Shown: positions 43,445 to 52,911 of the stretch, piece after piece | Position numbering within the stretch: position 1 is the first letter of the stretch | Layout: every line of letters starts with the position of its first letter | Origin: an uncultured Pelagibacteraceae bacterium | Lineage (GTDB): Bacteria; Pseudomonadota; Alphaproteobacteria; Pelagibacterales; Pelagibacteraceae | Length of the DNA: 64,000 bases | Reading direction: 5' to 3' | Assembly: GCA_902576785.1 (NCBI GenBank) | Contig: CACGWC010000005.1 | Span: 27,743 to 91,742, forward strand | Notes under the pieces: generated by a model | What the model was told of the DNA's origin: nothing | Databases searched by the model: none | Seen by the model: only the letters and a program-made list of their open reading frames with translations | Program-made: the position numbers and the translations under genes

Positions 43445-44710
43445 TTATAATTTCCCAGGTAACCAGGTTGAGAATATTGGAAATAGAATCATTATTATTC
43501 CATAAATTATTCCAACGATTGTAAACAAAGGAACTTCTTTGAAAGCTTTTGCTGGATTTTCTTTGATCACACCTGCAGCTGTATAAATACCAACACATAC
43601 GGGGGGTGTTATCATTCCTATTCCCGCAAATGCAACAAACACTACATAAAGATGAAGCAAACTTTGGTTGAATGACAATGTGATTGCTGCAAAAATTGGA
43701 ACAGTTAAATAAAATACAGGAACGATTTCTATAAACGTTCCAAGAATTAAACAAATTGCTCCAAGCATTATCCAAAATAGATTTACGCTTACACCTTTAT
43801 CTGTAAAGAATGTTATAATTTTTTGTGGAGCTTGTGTGTAAGTTAAAACAACACTTAAGAATGTTGCAGTTGCTATAATTGCAAAAATTACAGCTGTTAT
43901 GATTGCAGTTTCCTTTAAACAGCTCATTAAAGATGAAAAAGTCAGTTCTCTATAAATTAAAAATCCAATTAGCACTGCATAAACTCCTGCAACAGCAGCA
44001 GATTCAGATGGGGTTAGTATCCCTGCATAAATTCCACCTAAAATTATCACTGGAGTGATCAAAGCAGGAAGTGCAGCGATGAAAGAACTTACTCTTTCCT
44101 TAAAAGAAGCTTTTTCATCTGTTCTAATATGCCTGCATTTAAACAAAACTAGAAGGACCATCAACACTAAGAGAACTAAGCCTGGAATAACACCTGCAGC
44201 AAAAGTTTTTGAGACTGGAACATTAGTTAGAGCACTAAATAATATTGCTGCATTGGAAGGAGGTATCAATGCCTCTAATAAAGCCGCAGAAGCTGCTAGG
44301 ACAACAACGAATGGAGTTGGATAACCTTGTTCAATCATCTTTGGCATCATAATTGTTCCAACTGCAGTAATTGCGGCTAAGATAGATCCACAAAAAGCTG
44401 CGAAGAAACCCATCGCAATAACCATTGCAACACCTAATCCACCTGGCCAGTGGCCAACTAGCGTTGTTGTAAACTTAACTAATCTTGATGCAGCACCCCC
44501 TTTTAGCATAGCCATTCCAGTAAATATGAATAATGGAACAGCGATTAGGACATGTTTAGTTAATGCACCAAATGAAACCTGGATAAGTACTGACCAAGGT
44601 AAATTTAATCCAGCAATTGCAGCTAAAGAACTTCCTAAACCAAATACTAGAAAAATTGGAACTGAGATAACTAATGTTATAAGAGAAATAATAAAAGCTA
44701 ATCCAAACAT
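43445..44710 (-). CDS. TRAP transporter large permease (DctM)
   Basis: DctM is the main membrane subunit of tripartite ATP-independent periplasmic transporters, driving uptake of organic acids with the sodium gradient. The 421-residue protein has about 12 hydrophobic segments and the family's IPLFIFTGMAMLKGG, FFAAFCGSILAAITAVG, and IEIVPVFYLTVPIF. It abuts dctQ and follows dctP in a leftward unit. Specificity depends on DctP. Confidence 0.95.
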   Translation of the reverse strand: MFGLAFIISLITLVISVPIFLVFGLGSSLAAIAGLNLPWSVLIQVSFGALTKHVLIAVPLFIFTGMAMLKGGAASRLVKFTTTLVGHWPGGLGVAMVIAMGFFAAFCGSILAAITAVGTIMMPKMIEQGYPTPFVVVLAASAALLEALIPPSNAAILFSALTNVPVSKTFAAGVIPGLVLLVLMVLLVLFKCRHIRTDEKASFKERVSSFIAALPALITPVIILGGIYAGILTPSESAAVAGVYAVLIGFLIYRELTFSSLMSCLKETAIITAVIFAIIATATFLSVVLTYTQAPQKIITFFTDKGVSVNLFWIMLGAICLILGTFIEIVPVFYLTVPIFAAITLSFNQSLLHLYVVFVAFAGIGMITPPVCVGIYTAAGVIKENPAKAFKEVPLFTIVGIIYGIIMILFPIFSTWLPGKL

Positions 44711-45205
44711 TTATTCTTTCCCTATAAGTTTTTTAAAATTGTCTAAAATTAGCTCTAATGATGTTAATGCTAAAATTAAAAAACCAACTGGAAATGCTAA
44801 AAACATCCACCAGATAGGAATGTTAATTTCTAATTCCATCATTTGTCCTAAATTGTAATACATTGTTGTTGCATCAACTCCTGCTTTAAAAAAGACACAC
44901 GCAGAAATTAGAGCTATTAAATTTACAATTGCTCCAATAATATTTTTTGATTTTTCAGATAAATAATGACTTAAAAAATCTACTTTAATATGTTGTCCTT
45001 GCTTTAATAAAGGACCAAGTAATGGAAATACTAACCAACTAACCATTACGGGTGGTAATTCAATAAACCATGCAAATCCTGTGCCTGTAATAAATCTTGT
45101 TGTGGCGCTTAGTGCTAAAGCTGACACCATTAAAAAGACTATGAACATTGCGAGCGAAATTGCAGCTTTTGCTAGCAAATTATTAATAGCTCGCAATGCC
45201 CTCAT
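44711..45205 (-). CDS. TRAP transporter small permease (DctQ)
   Basis: The small membrane subunit, 164 residues with four predicted transmembrane segments, including ISLAMFIVFLMVSALALSAT and the conserved VFPLLGPLLKQGQHIKVDFL. It directly abuts DctM and lies 28 bp after DctP. It bridges the binding protein and the large subunit. Confidence 0.93.
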   Translation of the reverse strand: MRALRAINNLLAKAAISLAMFIVFLMVSALALSATTRFITGTGFAWFIELPPVMVSWLVFPLLGPLLKQGQHIKVDFLSHYLSEKSKNIIGAIVNLIALISACVFFKAGVDATTMYYNLGQMMELEINIPIWWMFLAFPVGFLILALTSLELILDNFKKLIGKE

Positions 45206-45233
45206 AATCTTTATAGAAAAAGTTTAACTTCTT

Positions 45234-46250
45234 CTAATTACTCTTAGCATATGCTTGTGCTGCCTCTAACGCATCAGCATCAATCATTTTAGCCATTGCT
45301 GGCATTACTTCATCTTTCATAAGCTTATCAAATTTAGCTTTTTCAGCGCCTGAAAGTGTAGTAACAACTCCGCCTCTTTCTTGGAATTTTTTAAGAGTGC
45401 TTTCTCCAGTATCCATAATTAAGTCAGTTGATCGTTTTCCAACTTCTTTACCAACATCCATTATGATTTTTTGTAAGTCTGGAGACAGACTATTAAACCA
45501 AGTTGAGTTAGCCATAATATATGCATCGGCATAATATTGATAAGGTTTTTGAGCGTATTTTAAAAACTCCCACCAACTATATGCTTCAATACTTCCTGGA
45601 GGACTATTTATTGTGTCAATCATTCCAGTTTGTAATGAAGTATAAACTTCACCAGTTGGTAAAGAAACTCTATTTGCTCCTAGAGCATCCCACATAGGCT
45701 CTTCACTTTTTAAAAGTCTTCTAGCCTTTAGACCTTTCATAGCATCAATACCTGTTAATTCTTTAGCACTTGAAAAAGTCATTACAGGTCCAACTGGGTT
45801 ATACATTACTAATGTTGAATTAGTTTTTTTTGTTAACTCACCCCAAATTTCTTTTCCTTTAGGTGAATTTTGAAAAAAACCTCTTTGCTGTTCCCATGAA
45901 TTAAATAATCCAGGAAATGAAGCAACGTTAAAGTTTTTATTAATTGGTGGAAAACTTACTACACCAACAATTCCTCCAAGTTCAACCGCACCAGAAGTAA
46001 CTGCTCCCATTACTTCTCTAATTCCAAACAATTGTTTAGATGGATAAACTTCTATTTTTAATTTTCCTTTTGCTCTTTTATTAACTTCATCAGCAAATAT
46101 TTGTGCATGTTTTGCACTATGGTGCTTTGGACTCCAGTGAACTGATAAACGTCCAACTATTTCCGAAAAAGCAGCTGTTGAAGTAAGAACAAATGAAAAA
46201 ACAAATGTTAAGCTAATAATAGCTTTACAAATTGATTTAAATTTATTCAT
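45234..46250 (-). CDS. TRAP transporter substrate-binding protein (DctP)
   Basis: This periplasmic receptor of 338 residues has a signal peptide ending near TSTAAFSE and the DctP pattern: HSAKHAQIFADEVNKRAKGK, the mid-protein LFGIREVMGAVTSGAVELG, and LKARRLLKSEEP with the arginine that normally binds the substrate carboxylate. The ligand is not determinable. A ribosome-binding site GAGAGG precedes the ATG. It is divergent from the pilin-like gene by 94 bp. Confidence 0.92.
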   Translation of the reverse strand: MNKFKSICKAIISLTFVFSFVLTSTAAFSEIVGRLSVHWSPKHHSAKHAQIFADEVNKRAKGKLKIEVYPSKQLFGIREVMGAVTSGAVELGGIVGVVSFPPINKNFNVASFPGLFNSWEQQRGFFQNSPKGKEIWGELTKKTNSTLVMYNPVGPVMTFSSAKELTGIDAMKGLKARRLLKSEEPMWDALGANRVSLPTGEVYTSLQTGMIDTINSPPGSIEAYSWWEFLKYAQKPYQYYADAYIMANSTWFNSLSPDLQKIIMDVGKEVGKRSTDLIMDTGESTLKKFQERGGVVTTLSGAEKAKFDKLMKDEVMPAMAKMIDADALEAAQAYAKSN

Positions 46251-46344
46251 TTTTCCTCTCTTTTTTTTTAAAAATTGATCTTATTAGTTGCATGTATTTT
46301 AACAATGTAAAATTTTAAATATTTTAATAGAATACATTCTTAAA

Positions 46345-46896
46345 ATGATGCGTAATGGTTTCACATTAATAGAACTATTAGTTGTAGTAGCAATAATCGG
46401 TATCTTAGCTGCCGTTGGTGTAGTTGCTTACAGCGGCTATACAAAAGGTGCTAAATTAAAGACAGCTCAACAAAATTTGAGAACTATTTCTAAATGGTTA
46501 GCAGCAGAGTCAACAAAAGTTTGTTCAGCTTATCAAGGCAATTATAATAATGGCATGTATTTAAATAATGATAGTAGTAATTATAGATATTTTATAAAAT
46601 GCTCGGATGATGGCACAGCCTTAGCATATGCGGCAAGCCATTTCTTTTATAATAATGGGGATTTTAAAAATCCTTACAATGGGAATAATGCAATAGCATC
46701 AAAAGCAACAACAAGCTCATTTAATATTACTAGAGGAGGTGCCAAGACCCTTTCCAACACTTATGTTCAGAAAGGTGAAATAATGTTTTTCAATTTAGGA
46801 GGAGAAAATAAAACTGCAATATTATCAAATATAGGTGATAATGATGGTAACGATAAAAATGAATGGGTCTTTATTGACTCTCCAGTAAACTATTAA
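46345..46896 (+). CDS. Type IV pilin/pseudopilin-like protein
   Basis: The 183-residue protein has a textbook class III signal: short leader MMRNG, then FTLIELLVVVAIIGILAAVG, with cleavage after the glycine and glutamate at +5 for pilus assembly. The body has two cysteines and aromatic-rich sequence as in major pilins. Either of the first two ATGs may be used. No pilus assembly genes are nearby, so it depends on genes elsewhere. Confidence 0.85.
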   Translation: MMRNGFTLIELLVVVAIIGILAAVGVVAYSGYTKGAKLKTAQQNLRTISKWLAAESTKVCSAYQGNYNNGMYLNNDSSNYRYFIKCSDDGTALAYAASHFFYNNGDFKNPYNGNNAIASKATTSSFNITRGGAKTLSNTYVQKGEIMFFNLGGENKTAILSNIGDNDGNDKNEWVFIDSPVNY

Positions 46897-46918
46897 GTAT
46901 TATTTAAATTATTAATAA

Positions 46919-47221
46919 ATGTTAAAGTTGTCTTTAATTATTGCCGCAATAATCTTTAGTATACTCACTTGGGCTACAGCTAATGTATGCAGTTATAATT
47001 ACGTTATCAAAAAAAAAAGTAATATTATTGAAGAATTGAGCAAAGAGATTGATATTTCATTAGGAAATACGAGAGTGTATTATTTTAGAGAATTGAATTG
47101 CAAAAAAGCTGATTTAAGTTTTGATATGATTAGAATGATGGAAAATATTGAGGTTATATCTGTAATGTTTTATCAATACTTTACAACGGATATAACAGGA
47201 AAACCTTTGGGAGATAAATAA
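46919..47221 (+). CDS. Hypothetical membrane/secreted protein
   Basis: A 100-residue protein with an N-terminal hydrophobic segment LSLIIAAIIFSILTWATA that is either a signal peptide or an anchor, followed by a hydrophilic part with 'SNIIEELSKEIDISLGNTRV' and cysteines at 24 and near residue 61. I do not recognise it. It follows the pilin-like gene by 22 bp on the same strand and precedes the HIT gene by 6 bp, so a link with the pilin is possible but unproven. Confidence 0.5.
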   Translation: MLKLSLIIAAIIFSILTWATANVCSYNYVIKKKSNIIEELSKEIDISLGNTRVYYFRELNCKKADLSFDMIRMMENIEVISVMFYQYFTTDITGKPLGDK

Positions 47222-47227
47222 CAATCT

Positions 47228-47593
47228 ATGAAATATGATGAGAATAATATATTTGCGAAAATCTTAAGAAGTGAAATTCCTTGTAATAAAATTTATGAGG
47301 ATGATTTTGTTTTATCCTTTTATGACATAAACCCTCAGAAAAAAATACATGCATTAGTAATTCCAAAAGGAAAATATATTGACTTAGACGATTTCAGTTC
47401 AAATGCATCCAATGAAGAAATAATCGGCTTAATGAAAGGTGTTACTACTGTTGCAAAAAAATTAGGTATCTCATCCATAGATGGCAAAGGTTATAGAGCT
47501 CTTGCTAATATAAGTGATTATGGTGGCCAAGAAGTACCACATCTACATTTCCATTTATTTGGAGGTGAAAAAGTTGGAAAAATGGTTTCATGA
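47228..47593 (+). CDS. HIT-family (Hint-like) hydrolase
   Basis: HIT proteins hydrolyse nucleoside phosphoramidates and related adenylates. The 121-residue protein starts with NIFAKILRSEIPCNKIYEDD, has HALVIPKGKYI, and ends with the signature HLHFHLFGG (catalytic histidine triad). Length and layout match Hint/YcfF. It overlaps the GNAT gene by 4 bp (ATGA). Confidence 0.95.
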   Translation: MKYDENNIFAKILRSEIPCNKIYEDDFVLSFYDINPQKKIHALVIPKGKYIDLDDFSSNASNEEIIGLMKGVTTVAKKLGISSIDGKGYRALANISDYGGQEVPHLHFHLFGGEKVGKMVS

Positions 47594-48102
47594 TAACTAA
47601 AGTAGACAGAAAATACTTAGAAATTAATTCAATTGATGAAATTAATTTATCTAAAAAGCCAAAAAGTAATTGTAAAGTGGAAAAAAAAAATCCACCAGAT
47701 TTTCAAATCAATAAATTTTTTTATAAACAGATAGGTAAAAGTTACCGTTGGATCGATAGATTAGTTTGGAATGACACTAAATGGATGGATTATACTAACA
47801 ATTCAAATTTAGAGACTTACATCCTTACAGAAAATGAGGATTTAATAGGCTTTTTCGAACTTTTATTTCATCCAGAGAAAAGTAAATGTGAAGTAGCTTA
47901 TTTTGGTATTCTTGATCAATTTATAGGAAAAAAATATGGTGGTTATCTTTTATCTGAGGCTTTGAGGTTAGGATTTAGAAAAAATACTAAAAAAGTTTGG
48001 TTGCATACTTGTTCTTTAGATCACAAACATGCATTAAAAAATTATTTAGGAAGAGGTATGAAAATTTTTAAATCTGAAAGTATTAATTTAGATATCAGTT
48101 GA
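47590..48102 (+). CDS. GNAT-family acetyltransferase
   Basis: This 170-residue GNAT-fold protein probably transfers an acetyl group from acetyl-CoA. The tail shows the fold's order: GFFELLFHPEKSKCEVAYFG, then FIGKKYGGYLLSEALRLGF, the acetyl-CoA-binding region, and VWLHTCSLDHKHALKNYLGR. The substrate is unknown. It is coupled to the HIT gene and ends 8 bp inside convergent lolA. Confidence 0.8.
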   Translation: MITKVDRKYLEINSIDEINLSKKPKSNCKVEKKNPPDFQINKFFYKQIGKSYRWIDRLVWNDTKWMDYTNNSNLETYILTENEDLIGFFELLFHPEKSKCEVAYFGILDQFIGKKYGGYLLSEALRLGFRKNTKKVWLHTCSLDHKHALKNYLGRGMKIFKSESINLDIS

Positions 48103-48649
48103 TATAATTTTGAATTCTAAATATTTTTTCATCGATCATTATATTTGTTTCTACATTAGACAACTTAGTTTCAACTTTGTTGAGATAAATGTCAGTTGTA
48201 GTCCATCCTTTAATATCATAACTAATTTTATCAAAAAAAATATTTAATAAATTATTGTTATATGCAATTTTAAAAGAGAAAGTTTCCTCATTCTCTTCAA
48301 TTGTTTCAACCTGATCTAGTTTATCTAGTAGAAATTTTTTATCTAAAATTAAACCAAGAGGAGTGTCTTTAAGTTGGTATCTTAAATAATTTTTAATTTT
48401 TTTACTATTTATCACGAGTGATCTTCCGTTAGATACTAAAATTTTATTATAAATATCGTCATACTTACACAAAATTTTTTTTGAGTATGAAATTATACAC
48501 TTTCCTTGCTCAGTTTTTTTTCCAATTTTTTGAACAAATTTAAAAGATATATTATCTGTCTCTTCTAATTTGTTTTTTATTAGTTGCTTTGATGATGCTA
48601 AAATATTTAATGGGTAAAAGAATATTAAAATAAAAATTATATATTTCAC
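48095..48649 (-). CDS. lolA: Outer-membrane lipoprotein carrier LolA
   Basis: LolA ferries lipoproteins across the periplasm to the outer membrane. The 184-residue protein has a signal peptide (IFILIFFYPLNILASS), then a LolA-type fold with ISFKFVQKIGKKTEQGKCI, and DTPLGLILDKKF, a typical stretch. Divergence is high. It follows ftsK with a one-base overlap, the common alphaproteobacterial ftsK-lolA order. The several lipoproteins in this window would be clients. Confidence 0.88.
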   Translation of the reverse strand: MKYIIFILIFFYPLNILASSKQLIKNKLEETDNISFKFVQKIGKKTEQGKCIISYSKKILCKYDDIYNKILVSNGRSLVINSKKIKNYLRYQLKDTPLGLILDKKFLLDKLDQVETIEENEETFSFKIAYNNNLLNIFFDKISYDIKGWTTTDIYLNKVETKLSNVETNIMIDEKIFRIQNYIN

Positions 48650-50727
48650 TATTTTAAAACTTCTCTTTTTCCAACATGATTAGCTTTACTAACCTCACCA
48701 TTTGCTTCCATTTGATCAATAATTCTTGCGGCTCTGTTGTATCCAATTTGCAATTTTCTTTGCAAAAAAGAGGTAGATGCTTTTCTTTCTGATTTAATTA
48801 TTTCTAATGCTTCATTGTATAATTCATCAGTATCAGAATTATCTTTATTTTTTTCACCAATTTCCTTCTCGTCAGCAAAATTCAAAATCTCATCAACATA
48901 ATCTGGCTCTGCTTGATTTCTAAGGAAGTTATTTACTTTATCTATTTCTACCTCAGATACATAAGGTGCATGTATCCTTGTGATCCTGTTTGCTGAAGAC
49001 ATGTATAACATATCTCCTTTACCAAGAAGTTGCTCAGCTCCTTGTTCACCTAAAATTGTCCTACTGTCAATTTTGGAGGTTACTTGAAATGAAATACGAG
49101 TAGGAAAATTAGCTTTTATAGTTCCAGTTATAACATCTACACTTGGTCTTTGTGTAGCCATTATTATATGAATACCGGCTGCTCTAGCCATTTGTGATAA
49201 TTTTTGAATATAGTTTTCTATCTCTTTGCCAGCTACTAACATAAGATCTGACATTTCATCAACAATCACAACGATATAAGGCATCTTAACTTTGTGCTTT
49301 TCATTGTAACCGTCAATATTCCTTACCCCCACTTTTGTCATTAGCCTGTATCTGCTTTCCATTTCTTTAACTACCCAACCCAAAACAGATGCTGCTTTTT
49401 TTGCTTCAGTAATGACCGGACATAATAAATGTGGAATCCCTTCATAAGTTGAAAGTTCTAACATTTTTGGATCAATCAAAATGAACTTACATACATCAGG
49501 GGTATGTTTGTAAATTAGTGATAAGATAATTGTGTTAATACATACTGATTTTCCCGAGCCAGTAGTTCCAGCTATTAATAAATGTGGCATCGAACTTAAA
49601 TCACTAGTTATCGGTTCTCCAGATATACTCTTACCAAGAGCAATTGGTAATTTTATGTCTTTTTTTTTAAAATTCTTATCTGAAATTATTTCTCTTAAAA
49701 AAACATTTTCTCTTGAGACTTTAGGTAATTCAATACCGACTGTATTACTTCCAGAAATTGTAGCTATCCTTGCAGATTCTGAACTTGTGTTTCTAGCAAT
49801 GTCTTCTGCTAAATTAATAATTTTAGAAACCTTAACCCCAGCTGCAGGCTCAAATTCGTTAAGGGAGACTACAGGACCATGACTTATTTTTTTTATTTTT
49901 CCTTCAACACCAAAATCAAGAAGTATCTTTTCTAGTCCTTCTGCATCTATTTTAAAATTCTCTTTTTTATTAGAGGGCTTTTCTGGTTTTTTTAAAAAAT
50001 CAATTAATGGTAATTTAATTATTGTATCTCTTAAAGCTGATTTGTTATTTGCAAATAAATCTTCTTGAACAGGTTGCTCTTTAATTTTTTCAATGTTGTT
50101 GTTTTCTTTAAATATAGTATTTTTATTAATCACATCGCTTTCTTTTGATTTAAACATTTTTTTTATAAATTTAAAAGAATTTAAAATATGGACTAATTTG
50201 AAATTACTACTTAATAAGAAAAATAAAAATATTAAAGATAATAATAAATAATAACTCACTACTTTATTAATATTTAAAAGATCTGCAATTATGGTTTCAG
50301 ACATTAAATCACCAACAAATCCATTATTCCCATTTATTATTAACCAATAAGTTTCTTTATGAAAAATACTGAAGAAAAAAGTAGCAGCAATCGTATAAAG
50401 AATTATAAAAAAAATATTTTCAATTATGATTATAAATTTTTTATTAATAGTTATTGTTAAACCTGTGAATAGTAGAGAAAATGGAATTAATAATGATATG
50501 ATACCAAATGATTGAAAAAATATGTCTGCTATCATACTTCCTTTAAGCCCAAGAAAATTATTAATTTTGTAGTTTTCTGGAAATATAAAATTTGGATCTT
50601 CTGGAGAATAGCTGATAAGAGATATAAAAAGTAATATTGATATAATTATTAAAAAAATACCAAATAGTTCTGCTAGTCTTTTTATAATAAAATCCCCTAT
50701 TTTATTGATATAATTTTTAATTATCAT
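48649..50727 (-). CDS. ftsK: DNA translocase FtsK
   Basis: FtsK pumps the chromosome through the division septum and aids dimer resolution. The 692-residue protein has about four N-terminal transmembrane helices up to residue ~190, a short linker, and a motor with Walker A GTTGSGKSVCINTIIL, VVIVDEMSDLM, and ATQRPSVDVITG. The C-terminal winged-helix gamma domain is present (STSFLQRKLQIGYNRAARII). The linker is short compared with E. coli. Confidence 0.97.
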   Translation of the reverse strand: MIIKNYINKIGDFIIKRLAELFGIFLIIISILLFISLISYSPEDPNFIFPENYKINNFLGLKGSMIADIFFQSFGIISLLIPFSLLFTGLTITINKKFIIIIENIFFIILYTIAATFFFSIFHKETYWLIINGNNGFVGDLMSETIIADLLNINKVVSYYLLLSLIFLFFLLSSNFKLVHILNSFKFIKKMFKSKESDVINKNTIFKENNNIEKIKEQPVQEDLFANNKSALRDTIIKLPLIDFLKKPEKPSNKKENFKIDAEGLEKILLDFGVEGKIKKISHGPVVSLNEFEPAAGVKVSKIINLAEDIARNTSSESARIATISGSNTVGIELPKVSRENVFLREIISDKNFKKKDIKLPIALGKSISGEPITSDLSSMPHLLIAGTTGSGKSVCINTIILSLIYKHTPDVCKFILIDPKMLELSTYEGIPHLLCPVITEAKKAASVLGWVVKEMESRYRLMTKVGVRNIDGYNEKHKVKMPYIVVIVDEMSDLMLVAGKEIENYIQKLSQMARAAGIHIIMATQRPSVDVITGTIKANFPTRISFQVTSKIDSRTILGEQGAEQLLGKGDMLYMSSANRITRIHAPYVSEVEIDKVNNFLRNQAEPDYVDEILNFADEKEIGEKNKDNSDTDELYNEALEIIKSERKASTSFLQRKLQIGYNRAARIIDQMEANGEVSKANHVGKREVLK

Positions 50728-50788
50728 GAATCAAAACTGCTTTTGTCACTTTGTATCATTTAATTTTTATTGTTAAAATTATTTTGTT

Positions 50789-51871
50789 ATGAAAATTTGT
50801 CTAATAGGCCAAAATTTAACAAATTTAATTCTTGCCAATGTTTTTGAGGAAAAAAAACTCAAAGTAGACATATTTTTAAATAAAACAATCCGAAACATAA
50901 AAACTAATAGAACAATAGCTGTATCAAGTGAAAATTTTAGATTTTTAAAATTTTTTACAAAATCGAACATTATACCTTGGAAAAGTAAAGAAATTAAAAT
51001 TTTTACAGAATTTTCTAAATCCAAAGAGATAATTAATTTTCATGAAAAAAATAAAGAAGTTTTTAATTTAATACCTTATTCAAAGTTAAATGAATTTTTT
51101 TTGAAGAAAACAAGAAAATCGAAATTTATAAAATTGCTCCATACAGATACTTCTAGCCCAGCAATGTTTAAAAAAATTAAAGATTATGATTTAGTAATAA
51201 ACAGTGAAAATAAAAACATTATTTCAAAGAAATTTTTTACGAATAAAATAAGAAAAAATTATGGAAGTAAAGCATATACTTTCCTAATAAATCACAGACG
51301 CAAAAATAATGATATAGCCATTCAAGTTTTTACAAAATTTGGGCCTTTGGCATTTCTTCCGTTATCTAATACTAAAACTTCTATAGTTTTTTCTCACAAA
51401 GGACATAAAATAGATGAAAAGAAAATGCTTGAAATATTTTATAAATATAATTCATTTTATTCATTAACAAAGATAAGTGAAATTGAAAGATTTAATCTAA
51501 GTTTTGAAACGCTTAGAAATTATACTCATAACAATATCCTTGCTTTTGGTGATTTAATACATCGTATTCATCCTCTTGCTGGACAAGGATTTAATATGAC
51601 AATTAGAGATATTAAAATAATTTCAAAAATAGTTAATAATAAAATTTCTTTAGGACTTCCAATTGATGTATCTGTTGCAGAAGATTTTCAGGAATCAACT
51701 AGACATTTAAATTACCTTTATGGGAAAGCAATCGACGGAATATACGAATTTTTTAAATTTGATATCAAAATTAATAATTCAATGTCAAAACCAATATTTA
51801 GAATTTTAAACAAAAATTCTTTTTTTAAAAAGTATTCTAATATTTTATCTGATAAAGGATTAAATTTGTAA
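50789..51871 (+). CDS. UbiH/COQ6-family FAD monooxygenase, degenerate ADP-binding motif
   Basis: This 360-residue protein looks like a flavin-dependent ubiquinone-synthesis hydroxylase. The C-terminal FAD signature GDLIHRIHPLAGQGFNMTIRD is good. The N-terminal motif, normally GxGxxG, reads IGQNLTNLILANVF, with both later glycines replaced by asparagine. It is shorter than most (about 400). Its place next to ftsK and the Lon-domain gene fits the alphaproteobacterial UbiL-type neighbourhood. The ring position it would hydroxylate is unknown; loss of activity is possible. Confidence 0.75.
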   Translation: MKICLIGQNLTNLILANVFEEKKLKVDIFLNKTIRNIKTNRTIAVSSENFRFLKFFTKSNIIPWKSKEIKIFTEFSKSKEIINFHEKNKEVFNLIPYSKLNEFFLKKTRKSKFIKLLHTDTSSPAMFKKIKDYDLVINSENKNIISKKFFTNKIRKNYGSKAYTFLINHRRKNNDIAIQVFTKFGPLAFLPLSNTKTSIVFSHKGHKIDEKKMLEIFYKYNSFYSLTKISEIERFNLSFETLRNYTHNNILAFGDLIHRIHPLAGQGFNMTIRDIKIISKIVNNKISLGLPIDVSVAEDFQESTRHLNYLYGKAIDGIYEFFKFDIKINNSMSKPIFRILNKNSFFKKYSNILSDKGLNL

Positions 51872-51872
51872 A

Positions 51873-52514
51873 TTATTGAAGAGTAGTATTTTCAAAATCG
51901 TCTTTAATATAATTATTTAAAATTTGTTCCATTTTTTCTTTTCTTATATTTACATCAAGACTTTCTAACAATATTTGTTTTTCTTCTAACGAAAAAGGTG
52001 AAGCCATTGATAGATCATTAAGAGTTTGGCTCATGTCTTTCTTTTCTAAATCTTTTAGGTTCACAATATATCCTTGTTTTTTGAAAAATTTTCTCATGTT
52101 TTCCATAATTAAGCCTATGTCAGAAAAGTTAACTTCATTGCTTTTTTTAGATATATCACCCAAAAAGTCATTGTATTGAACTTCACATTCTCGGTATAGC
52201 TTGCTTGAATTTAACTCTGACTTTATTCTAAATCTACAAACTCCATTTAAAATAATAAGAATTCTTCCATCTTCTGTTTCATTAAAGCTTGTAATTTTTC
52301 CAATACACCCAATTTGATATAAATCTGGTTTTTTAAGAGTTCCTGATTTTTTTGGTTGTATCATTCCGATGATTCTATTATTTTTCATGCTCTCATTAAC
52401 CATCTGTAGATATCTTGGTTCGAAAATATTTAATGGAACAGTTGTACCGGGAAACATTATGAAATTAGACAAAGGAAAAATTGGTATTGTTTTTGGTAAT
52501 TCTTGTATATTCAT
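51873..52514 (-). CDS. Lon N-terminal-domain (LON substrate-binding) protein
   Basis: This 213-residue protein consists of the Lon protease substrate-binding domain only, without ATPase or protease parts: TIPIFPLSNFIMFPGTTVPL, LNIFEPRYLQMV, and RILIILNGVCRFRI. The function of stand-alone copies is unproven. The stop is 1 bp from the convergent monooxygenase gene. It is divergent from the small TPR gene; in relatives a thioredoxin with C-terminal TPRs often sits there. Confidence 0.92.
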   Translation of the reverse strand: MNIQELPKTIPIFPLSNFIMFPGTTVPLNIFEPRYLQMVNESMKNNRIIGMIQPKKSGTLKKPDLYQIGCIGKITSFNETEDGRILIILNGVCRFRIKSELNSSKLYRECEVQYNDFLGDISKKSNEVNFSDIGLIMENMRKFFKKQGYIVNLKDLEKKDMSQTLNDLSMASPFSLEEKQILLESLDVNIRKEKMEQILNNYIKDDFENTTLQ

Positions 52515-52554
52515 TTTAATTAATTTTAATTAACATAATTCTATATAAAAAAAA

Positions 52555-52800
52555 ATGGATCTCGCAACTGGACAAAATCTCATTAAACAGAAAAAATTTC
52601 CATTAGCACTGGAATTATTAAAGAATTTGTTAATATTAAAACCAAATAATTATGATATTTATTTTTACCTAGGTAGAGCTTACTCGGAATTACAAGATTA
52701 CCAAAATGGTATAAAATTTTATAATAAATATTTGGAGATAAACAAAAATTCAATTAATTGTTTACTGAATTTAGTTATTTTTTTTAATACCGTCACTTAA
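52555..52800 (+). CDS. Small TPR protein
   Basis: An 81-residue protein made almost wholly of two TPR units: GQNLIKQKKFPLALELLKNL and YFYLGRAYSELQDYQNGIKF. It lacks any other domain and ends abruptly with hydrophobic residues VIFFNTVT. It could be a truncated remnant of a longer TPR protein, such as the thioredoxin-TPR protein that often adjoins the Lon-domain gene, or a genuine small adaptor. Confidence 0.5.
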   Translation: MDLATGQNLIKQKKFPLALELLKNLLILKPNNYDIYFYLGRAYSELQDYQNGIKFYNKYLEINKNSINCLLNLVIFFNTVT

Positions 52801-52911
52801 TATATAGTGTACCACTTTGTTTAAAATTATATAAATATTTGTTATAATAAAAAATATTTTCTCCCTTGCTTAATTTTAGAAAAGCTAATACTTTCAATAC
52901 TTATAGAACAA

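Noticed and set aside
43380-43460. Functional tRNA-Met at the anticodon-like hairpin
   Set aside because: No acceptor stem, D-loop or T-arm can be formed from the flanking sequence.
43431-43775. 114-aa ORF overlapping dctM
   Set aside because: It overlaps the well-supported permease in another frame on the same strand and resembles no protein.
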